Shown: piece by piece, positions 58,078 through 64,000 of the stretch
Layout of the letters: every line of letters starts with the position of its first letter
How positions within the stretch are numbered: position 1 is the stretch's first letter
NCBI RefSeq assembly: GCF_014323705.1
Contig: NZ_JABVEC010000005.1
Coordinates: forward strand, 186,001-250,000
Origin: Actinomadura alba
GTDB lineage: Bacteria > Actinomycetota > Actinomycetes > Streptosporangiales > Streptosporangiaceae
DNA: 64,000 bases
Reading direction: 5' to 3'
The notes under the pieces: model-generated
Database searches by the model: none
The model's input: only the letters and a program-made list of their open reading frames with translations
What the model was told of the DNA's origin: nothing
Program-made: the position numbers and the translations under genes

Positions 58078-59442
58078 ATGACGCATCCCGTAGGCCGTGA
58101 GCGGGTGGCCTTGGTGTTGTTGTGCGCGGCGGTGTTCCTGGACTCGATGGACCTGTCCTTGATGGGCGTGGCACTACCCGCCATCGGCGCGGACCTGTCG
58201 CTGCCGGAGAGCACCTTGCAGTGGCTGATGTCGGGCTACGCCGTCGCCTACGGCGGATTCCTGCTGCTAGGCGGCCGCATGGCCGACCTGGTCGGGCGGC
58301 GCAGGATGTTCCTGCTGTCGCTGGCGGTGTTCGCGGCGGCGAGCCTCGCCGGCGGCCTGCTGTCGTCGGGCTGGCCGCTGGTCGCCACCCGGGTGATCAA
58401 GGGCGTGGCGGCCGCGCTGACGGCCCCCGCCGCGCTGTCGCTCATCACCACCACATTCGCCGAGGGGCCGCGCCGCAACCGGGCGCTGGGGGTCTACGCG
58501 CTGGCAGGCGCGACGGGCTACAGCGCGGGACTGATCGCCTCCGGGCTGCTCACCGAGATCAGCTGGCGGCTGGTGTTCTTCCTGCCGATCCCGATCTCGC
58601 TGCTGGTGCTGGTCACCGCGCCGCTGGTGCTGCCACGCGGGGACCGGCCGACTGCGCCCGCCGGTGGTTTCGACGCCGCCGGTGCCGCGGCCGTCACCGG
58701 CGGCGTGCTGCTGCTGGTGTACGCGCTGACCGAGACCAGTTGGCAGGCCGGCGTCGTGGCCGCGGGTCTGCTGGGCGCCTTCATTTTCATCGAACGCCGG
58801 CAACGGACCCCGCTGGTCCCGCTGGGAGTGTTTCGGTCCCGCAGGCTGACCGCCGCCAACCTCGCGGCGCTGGCCTGGGCGTGCGCGACCATCGGCTGGC
58901 AGTTCGTCGCCGTCCTCTACCTCCAGCAGGTCCTGGGCTACACCGCGCTCACCACTGGGCTGGGGATCGTCCCGATGGGCCTGGCCATCGTGGTGACCGC
59001 CAACCTGGCGGGACGGCTGATCAGCCGCTGGGGCCTCGGCCGGGTCGCCGCCGCCGGTTTGCTGCTGCAGGCCGCAGGCATCCTGCTGTTCCTGCGGGCC
59101 GGCACCTCAGGCGACTACGTCACAGTGTTGCTGCCCGCGCTGCTCATACACGGAGCGGGCAACGGGCTGTCGTTTCCCAGCCTCAACATCGCCGCCGTCG
59201 GCGGACTGCCCAACGACCAGCAAGGCCTGGCCTCCGGCCTGGTCACCTCCGCGGTCCAGATCGGCGCCGGCATCGGCGTGGCGGTCCTGGCCGCCGTCAT
59301 GGCCCTCGGCGACTCCACCCTGGCCGGTTACCGGCTGGCGTTCCTGACGGCCGGGAGCTTCTCGCTGCTCGGCGCCCTCGTCGCCCACCTCGGCCTACGC
59401 GCCCCGGCGGCCGGGCCCACACGCGTGACGACCCGAGCCTGA
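58078..59442 (+). CDS. MFS drug/metabolite exporter (EmrB/QacA, DHA2 type)
   Basis: A 454-residue major-facilitator protein with twelve to fourteen hydrophobic segments. Motif A appears as LLGGRMADLVGRRRMFL, and motif C as GATGYSAGLIASG. It exports a small molecule by proton exchange. GGAGG (58067-58071) precedes ATG 58078. It is divergent from MarR and followed by a nitroreductase, so resistance to, or transformation of, a nitro/quinone compound is plausible. Confidence 0.85.
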   Translation: MTHPVGRERVALVLLCAAVFLDSMDLSLMGVALPAIGADLSLPESTLQWLMSGYAVAYGGFLLLGGRMADLVGRRRMFLLSLAVFAAASLAGGLLSSGWPLVATRVIKGVAAALTAPAALSLITTTFAEGPRRNRALGVYALAGATGYSAGLIASGLLTEISWRLVFFLPIPISLLVLVTAPLVLPRGDRPTAPAGGFDAAGAAAVTGGVLLLVYALTETSWQAGVVAAGLLGAFIFIERRQRTPLVPLGVFRSRRLTAANLAALAWACATIGWQFVAVLYLQQVLGYTALTTGLGIVPMGLAIVVTANLAGRLISRWGLGRVAAAGLLLQAAGILLFLRAGTSGDYVTVLLPALLIHGAGNGLSFPSLNIAAVGGLPNDQQGLASGLVTSAVQIGAGIGVAVLAAVMALGDSTLAGYRLAFLTAGSFSLLGALVAHLGLRAPAAGPTRVTTRA

Positions 59443-59470
59443 TCATCGTCCTGCCTTGGAGGCACATCTC

Positions 59471-60118
59471 ATGACCCTGGACCTCACCCCCGACGAGCTG
59501 CTGTCCACCACTCGCGCGGTGCGCAGGCGCCTCGACTTCACCCGGCCGGTGCCCCGCAGGCTGATCGAGGAGTGCGTGGACCTGGCCGTCCAGGCGCCGA
59601 CCGGCCGCAACCGGCAGCGCTGGCACTTCCTGGTCGTCACCGAGCCCGCCCAGCGGCGGGCCGTGGCCGACATCTTCCTGCGGGCCCTGCCGCTGGCGGT
59701 CGGGCAGCCGCTGACCAAGCGCGACCTTTGGCGCATGAACTACCACCCCGGCTCGACCGAACGCGTCTTCGACGGCCTGCGCCACCTGGCCGACAACATC
59801 CACCGGGTGCCCGCCTTCGTCATCCCGGCCGTGGAGGGCCGCACCGACCGCGCCCCCGTGGCCGTCCAGGCCGGAGCATGGGGCTCGATCCTGCCCGCCA
59901 CGTGGAGCTTCATGCTCGCCGCCCGCGCCCGCGGCCTCGGCACGGTGTGGACGACCGCGCAAGGCCCCCTCGAACACGAACTGGCCCGGACGCTCGGCGT
60001 CCCCCACGACGAGGTCATGCTCGCCGCGTTCATCCCCCTGGCGTACACCATCGGGACCGACTTCAAGCCCGCCCGACGCATCCCCCGCGAACAGATCCTG
60101 CACTGGGACCGCTGGTAG
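59471..60118 (+). CDS. Nitroreductase-family FMN enzyme
   Basis: A 215-residue flavin enzyme. TRAVRRRLDFTRPVPRRLIE near the N-terminus is the usual R-x-x-R-x-F start, and QAPTGRNRQRW is the FMN-contact loop. A GLGTVWTT stretch follows near residue 155. It reduces nitro groups or quinones with NAD(P)H. GGAGG lies before ATG 59471. Probably co-transcribed with the MFS gene, 28 bases upstream. Confidence 0.8.
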   Translation: MTLDLTPDELLSTTRAVRRRLDFTRPVPRRLIEECVDLAVQAPTGRNRQRWHFLVVTEPAQRRAVADIFLRALPLAVGQPLTKRDLWRMNYHPGSTERVFDGLRHLADNIHRVPAFVIPAVEGRTDRAPVAVQAGAWGSILPATWSFMLAARARGLGTVWTTAQGPLEHELARTLGVPHDEVMLAAFIPLAYTIGTDFKPARRIPREQILHWDRW

Positions 60119-60182
60119 GCCATCGAGAGGCCGCCAACGAACACCGCAACCGTTGGTCGGTCAGTCCACGGGAGAGCCGAGG

Positions 60183-60791
60183 CTATGGCTGCGGCCGCCC
60201 GCCAAACCGCCAGTCGTGGACCTCGACGCTCTCGTACAGCCCGGCCCGGGCGTAGGGCTCCTGCGCGATCAAAGCCTCAGCGGAGCTTCGGTCCGGCAAC
60301 TCGGCCAGTATCGCGGTTCCGCGCCATTCGGCACCATCGTCGGACAGCAGCGGTCCGCATGCGATGAGGCGCTCGTGGTAGCCCTCGTCGAGATAGTGCC
60401 GGTGCGCTTGGCTCAGAGCGTCGCTGATCGCAAGCACACCCGGCCTGCCGTGCGCCATGATCAGGAAGCGGTGGTAGCCGGCGGTGCTCCCGCTGTACTG
60501 CCACATGGTGCGCCCCAGGGTGTTGCTCCAGCGGCGCACCAGCACCTCGTCGTACACGCCGGCCTTGTAGTTGGGCTCGTCGAACGCGAACGCCTGCGCG
60601 GCCTGGACGTCGGGCAGGTCGACGATGTGCATACTGCCGGTCGCGGCCGCGCCGTCGGGGGTCAGGGTGGGGCCACGCGCGATCATCGCTTCGGCGTACC
60701 GGTCCATGAAGGTCCAGTGAGCTTCGGCCAATTCCGAACGCAACTCCCCAGAATCTGGCCTATCACGGCAATAAACGAAGTACTCCATGCC
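60183..60791 (-). CDS. Protein with two YCII-related domains
   Basis: A roughly 202-residue protein with two ferredoxin-like YCII repeats. The first begins MEYFVYCRDRPDSG and the second YHRFLIMAHGRPGVL; each has the conserved His and an Ala-rich ending (DVQAAQAFAFDEPNYKAGVY; SAEALIAQEPYARAGLY). ATG 60791 is preferred (GAGGG upstream). YCII proteins act in aromatic catabolism or as small enzymes; function unknown. It is convergent with the nitroreductase. Confidence 0.65.
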   Translation of the reverse strand, partial: GMEYFVYCRDRPDSGELRSELAEAHWTFMDRYAEAMIARGPTLTPDGAAATGSMHIVDLPDVQAAQAFAFDEPNYKAGVYDEVLVRRWSNTLGRTMWQYSGSTAGYHRFLIMAHGRPGVLAISDALSQAHRHYLDEGYHERLIACGPLLSDDGAEWRGTAILAELPDRSSAEALIAQEPYARAGLYESVEVHDWRFGGRPQP

Positions 60792-61145
60792 GCCCTCGCT
60801 GGTGAGCATCAGATCTGCGCAGTCGATTTGGTGAGCACGAACCCTACCAGCGATCACCTTGGATTCAGACAAACGCCGGCAGGTCTACCAGGGCACCATC
60901 GACGTCGCCTCGAACGGTGCACACGTGTCGCCGGCCGAAGATGGAGTACGTAGAGCGGCAATAACTCCTTGCGGTCGCCAGAATGCGCCTGGTGGCGAGA
61001 TGTTAGGGATTGGTCAAGGTTGGCGCCGCTGAGATGGCTCCACGCCGAATTCAGGTTTCAGTGGAGTTGCGCTCGCCGCGTCGGGGGGACGGCGAGACGG
61101 CCCGCATCCCGTGGCCGTCAGGCCCACTCAGGAGGAGTGTATTTA
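60792..61145. other. Intergenic region upstream of a secreted-protein gene
   Basis: About 350 bases between divergent genes. GGAGGAG lies just before the ATG at 61146. No other gene or clear promoter was recognised. Confidence 0.3.
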
Positions 61146-61643
61146 ATGCGGAAGACCTCGAAGCTCAACAGGTCCACTCGGAAGATCGCAGCCGCCGTCA
61201 CTGTGCCGCTGGTGACGGCCGCGGCCCTCGCGGTCACCGCGCCCCCGGCCTCCGCCGCGACGACGAAGTGCTCCGGTTACCAGTACCGAACCGGACCCGT
61301 CGTCACCCAGGTCGCAGTCAAGACGTGTGTCGTGGCGAGCGGGAGCTCGCGCTATGCGTACATCCTGGTCGAATGGGCCCGCGCCTACGGCGGTACGGAC
61401 TGGGACCTGTTCAAGGTCCACGCGCGTCTTGAGCGGAATGACGGCAACTATGCCACGAAGTGGTGCGACTTCACTGACTCGATGAACAGGTACCAGAACG
61501 GCCGTCTCACGTGCAGAACCGCAACGGTCAGCTCTTCCGTGAGCGGCGGATGGACCGGTGACGGCATCGTCAACTTCAACATCAATCTCGATGGTCTAGG
61601 GACGAAGACCTGGGAACTTGGCGGGTCGCCCAGCGTGAGCTGA
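61146..61643 (+). CDS. Small secreted protein with four cysteines
   Basis: A 165-residue exported protein. The signal peptide ends AVTAPPASAATTKC. The mature part of about 125 residues has four Cys (KCSGY, KTCVV, KWCDF, LTCRT), enough for two disulfides, and is beta-rich with many aromatic residues. I do not recognise the family. A strong ribosome site (GGAGGAG) suggests good expression. Confidence 0.6.
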   Translation: MRKTSKLNRSTRKIAAAVTVPLVTAAALAVTAPPASAATTKCSGYQYRTGPVVTQVAVKTCVVASGSSRYAYILVEWARAYGGTDWDLFKVHARLERNDGNYATKWCDFTDSMNRYQNGRLTCRTATVSSSVSGGWTGDGIVNFNINLDGLGTKTWELGGSPSVS

Positions 61644-61664
61644 TCGAGGGAGTAGCCACACGGT

Positions 61665-61708
61665 TGCGATGAGCGCCTGTTCGACTTCGGTCGCGGGCGC
61701 TCATCGCA
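61665..61708 (+). terminator. Hairpin after the secreted-protein gene
   Basis: TGCGATGAGCGCC (61665-61677) pairs perfectly with 61696-61708 across an 18-base loop, 22 bases past the stop. No T-run. Confidence 0.55.
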
Positions 61709-61991
61709 CAGGCCGTGGCCCGCCGGCCCTGGGCACGCCGAAAGTGATAAAAGGAACGTCGCAGGCGTAAAGAGAATATGCGCCCCTTATGGAATGAAAG
61801 TCACCGACGCGTGACGGGCTCCATCGGGGGCCGGGCCATCGGTGATCAACTTGTGACCTCCGAACGCTCGATGGGCGGTGAGAGAACGATCTAATCTGCG
61901 GCTGCAGACGAGGAAACGCGACCCAGCGGCACTTACGTTGGCCGGCCGCTGTGTTCCATTCCTCTGGCACAGATCCTTCATGGGGAGCCGC
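61709..61991. other. Upstream region of the two-component operon
   Basis: Nearly 280 bases with no gene. Several in-frame starts precede 61992, but they extend the response regulator into sequence without domains. GGGGAG at 61982-61987 is the likely ribosome site. Confidence 0.35.
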
Positions 61992-62711
61992 ATGAGAGTT
62001 CTGCTCGTGGAGGACGATCGCCGTTTCGCGGCCGCGTTGACGAAGTCGCTGCACCAGTGCGGGTACGAGGTCGAGCATGTCACGACCGTCGCTGCGGCGA
62101 TGCGCGCACCTTTGTGCGATGTGTTCCTCCTGGATCTCACGCTGCCCGATGGCGACGGCCTGGACGTATGCCGGAAGCTCCGCGCCCACAGTGACGTCGC
62201 CATCATCATGGTGTCCGCCCGCGGCACCGAACGCGACAGGGTGAACGGCCTTCGCGCCGGCGCCGACGACTATCTGGTCAAGCCGTTCGGCATCGCCGAG
62301 TTGCAGGCGAGGCTCGACGCGGTGCTCCGCCGGGTCCGGCCGCGGGCGGCGGGAGTGCGCGTGCTCGGCGGGCTCCGGGTCGACCTGGACGGTCGCCTCG
62401 CCTATGTGAACGACGCCCTCGTGAAACTGACCCCGAAGGAGTTCACCGTCCTCGCCGTCCTGGTACGTGAGACGGGCGTCGTGGTCAGGCGCGAGCAGCT
62501 GATCCGGGAGGTCTGGCAGACCTCTTGGCGAGGCAAGTCCCGTGCCCTTGACGTGCATGTCTCCACGTTGCGCACGAAGGTGCGGGCCGCGGCCCGGGTC
62601 GAGGCCGTGCACGCCGTCGGCTACCGGTTGCGGGCACTCGACCAGGCGGAAGAGCCCGCCTGGTCAGGGAACGGTCCGTACCTCACGTACCCGTACCCGT
62701 CGTACGGGTGA
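61992..62711 (+). CDS. OmpR-family response regulator
   Basis: A 239-residue regulator. The receiver begins MRVLLVEDDRRF, with the phospho-acceptor D48 in FLLDLTLPDGDG and the switch lysine in YLVKPFG. The C-terminal winged helix has LTPKEFTVLAVLVRE and ALDVHVSTLRTKV. The last 20 residues are a Tyr/Pro-rich tail. Start ATG 61992 is preferred to 61980. It partners with the sensor kinase 16 bases downstream. Confidence 0.9.
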   Translation: MRVLLVEDDRRFAAALTKSLHQCGYEVEHVTTVAAAMRAPLCDVFLLDLTLPDGDGLDVCRKLRAHSDVAIIMVSARGTERDRVNGLRAGADDYLVKPFGIAELQARLDAVLRRVRPRAAGVRVLGGLRVDLDGRLAYVNDALVKLTPKEFTVLAVLVRETGVVVRREQLIREVWQTSWRGKSRALDVHVSTLRTKVRAAARVEAVHAVGYRLRALDQAEEPAWSGNGPYLTYPYPSYG

Positions 62712-62727
62712 CCCTGATGGATCCCGG

Positions 62728-64000
62728 ATGAGACGTCGTCTGCTCGCGACGTATCTGACGTTGCTGGTCGTCGTGCTCATGGCGCTGACCGTGCAGCTGG
62801 CGATCACTTCGGCCTCCCGGGACACCCAGACGATGTTCATGGACCGGGTCAACGACACGGTGCGGTTCGCCTCGCTCGCGGAGACGGCGCTGCGTACCGG
62901 GCACACGTCCGCCCTTGAGGCGGAGCTTCGCCAGTACGAGGGGCTGTACGGCATCGGTGTGATCATCGTCGGTCGGGATGGCGGTCTGCTCCTGGTGTGC
63001 GGGGCGCCGGTCGATTTCAATGCGCCGTGGATACGCGATGCGGTCGACGACGCACTCTCGGGCAACCGGTCGGCCACCGCGGACATCATCTGGCCGTGGA
63101 GCGATGAACCACTGGTGGTCATCGAACCGGTCGGACGGGGCGGCGAGGTCGTCGGTGCCGCAATGACGTTGTCCCCGACCGCCCGGCTGCGCGGGGCGAT
63201 GTTGCGTGGCTGGGCCGTGCTCGCGGCCCAGGGACTGGCGGTGCTGCTGATCGGGGCCGGCGCCGCCTTCCCGCTCACCCGCTGGCTGCTGCGCCCGGTG
63301 CGGCAGCTCGACAGAACGGCGCACGCGCTGGCCGAGGGACGCCTCGGGGAGCGGGTCGGCATCACCTCCGGGCCGCCGGAACTGCGCCGGCTCACCAAGT
63401 CGTTCGACGCCATGGCCGAGCAGCTCTCGGTGCTCATCGACAGGCAGCGCGCGTTCGTCTCCTACGCCGGCCATCAGCTGCGCACGCCACTGGCGAGGCT
63501 GCGGCTGTCGATGGACAACCTCGCTCCCGCGGTCCTCCCCGCTGGATGCGACGATCACCAGATGGTGGTGGAGGAGATCGAGCGGATGGCGCGCCTCTAC
63601 GACGCGCTCCTGACGTACGCATCGGTCGAGGCCGCCTCCGTCGAGGTCGGCACGGTCGACCTGGCCGAGATCGCCGACACCCGGGTGGCTCGCTGGGCGG
63701 AGGTGGCAGAGGAGGCCGGGGTCGTACTGTGCCGGACCGGTGAACGTTCGGCCACCGCGAGCGCCGCGGCCGACACGATCGACCAGGTTCTCGACGCCCT
63801 CATCGAGAACGCCGTCAAGTTCGCCGGCGTCGGCAGCCGGGTCACGGTGGCGGTGGAGGCGACGGCACCGGACCAGGTGGCCGTCCGGGTCATCGACGAC
63901 GGCCCGGGGATGCCGGAAGAGGATCTCCGCCGGGCGATTGAGCCGTTCTGGCGGCACCCCAAGGACCAGAACCTCGAAGGGTCCGGCCTCGGGGTCACCA
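62728..64000 (+). CDS. Sensor histidine kinase (3' end beyond the window)
   Basis: A kinase open to the window edge (424 residues visible). One N-terminal membrane segment (LLVVVLMALTVQLAI), an extracytoplasmic domain, a second segment (LAVLLIGAGAAFPLTRWLL) and a HAMP domain are followed by the H-box AGHQLRTPLARLRLSMDNL with H249. HATPase motifs ALIENAVKFAG and VIDDGPGMPEE follow. The G2 box GSGLGVT is where the sequence stops. ATG 62728 is 16 bases after the regulator stop. Confidence 0.9.
   Translation, partial: MRRRLLATYLTLLVVVLMALTVQLAITSASRDTQTMFMDRVNDTVRFASLAETALRTGHTSALEAELRQYEGLYGIGVIIVGRDGGLLLVCGAPVDFNAPWIRDAVDDALSGNRSATADIIWPWSDEPLVVIEPVGRGGEVVGAAMTLSPTARLRGAMLRGWAVLAAQGLAVLLIGAGAAFPLTRWLLRPVRQLDRTAHALAEGRLGERVGITSGPPELRRLTKSFDAMAEQLSVLIDRQRAFVSYAGHQLRTPLARLRLSMDNLAPAVLPAGCDDHQMVVEEIERMARLYDALLTYASVEAASVEVGTVDLAEIADTRVARWAEVAEEAGVVLCRTGERSATASAAADTIDQVLDALIENAVKFAGVGSRVTVAVEATAPDQVAVRVIDDGPGMPEEDLRRAIEPFWRHPKDQNLEGSGLGVT

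Noticed and set aside
62664-63957. Long minus-strand frames opposite the sensor kinase
   Set aside because: The plus strand carries HAMP, H-box and ATPase motifs in one frame; the minus frames are shadows.

Overview
The window is a chromosomal segment of a high-GC actinomycete. The actinobacterial hallmarks are a galU / gephyrin-like glp / moaC / mog / rimJ / sepX (glpR) block, a DUF1707 protein, a DUF222-HNH protein, ECF sigma factors with a C-terminal SnoaL-like domain, Tat-exported proteins, GTG starts and ATGA-coupled operons. A member of the Streptosporangiales or a neighbouring order is likely; genus cannot be read from the sequence.

Region 1 (about 0.1-9.1 kb) is an amine/amino-acid catabolic locus. 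A semialdehyde dehydrogenase is divergent from a tight operon: class III aminotransferase, AcoX-like ATP-NAD kinase, GcvPA-like and GcvPB-like proteins, and a lambda-crystallin/L-gulonate-dehydrogenase-like enzyme, followed by an HD-domain protein. The two P-protein homologues keep the fold and the PLP lysine but have rewritten substrate loops. No gcvT, gcvH or lpd is nearby, so an uncharacterised reaction is possible. Region 2 (9.1-12.8 kb) has an old-yellow-enzyme gene and a LAL-type LuxR gene that lost their 5' ends at one junction, then a Tat-exported hydrolase. Region 3 (12.8-20.9 kb) has a sugar ABC importer behind a promoter with three 16-bp-phased repeats, a Tat-metallophosphoesterase/PQQ-propeller gene broken by two single-base shifts, an ECF sigma factor and an APH-family kinase.

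Region 4 (20.9-30.4 kb) has a GH87 alpha-1,3-glucanase with a clear promoter and operator, a DUF1707 protein, tRNA-Arg(CCT), DUF222-HNH, a VanY-like peptidase, and an mtnP-SAF pair. Region 5 (30.4-43.8 kb) is mostly core: MMPL exporter, a second SnoaL-tailed ECF factor with a serine hydrolase behind it, FmdB zinc ribbon, K+/H+ antiporter, 2-hydroxyacid dehydrogenase, 5-formyl-THF cyclo-ligase, then the galU-glp-moaC-mog-rimJ-sepX cell-division/molybdopterin block and tRNA-Ala(CGC).

Region 6 (43.9-57.3 kb), starting just past tRNA-Ala and a strong terminator, looks like an acquired and heavily edited aromatic-catabolism island. Its intact core is hydroxyquinol 1,2-dioxygenase, maleylacetate reductase, an SDR, a TIM-barrel isomerase/epimerase-like enzyme, an alpha/beta hydrolase, an NTF2-like protein, two IclR and one LysR regulators, and an SsuABC-type importer. 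Between them lie at least six gene relics: IS transposase, FAD oxidoreductase with its middle deleted, tandem LysR copy, opp-type ATPase scrap, isomerase-SDR chimera and hydrolase stub. Dioxygenase plus reductase would take hydroxyquinol through maleylacetate to 3-oxoadipate. No hydroxylase that makes hydroxyquinol is visible.

Region 7 (57.5-64 kb) has a MarR-controlled MFS exporter plus nitroreductase, a two-YCII-domain protein, a small secreted cysteine-containing protein, and an OmpR-type two-component system whose kinase runs off the right edge.
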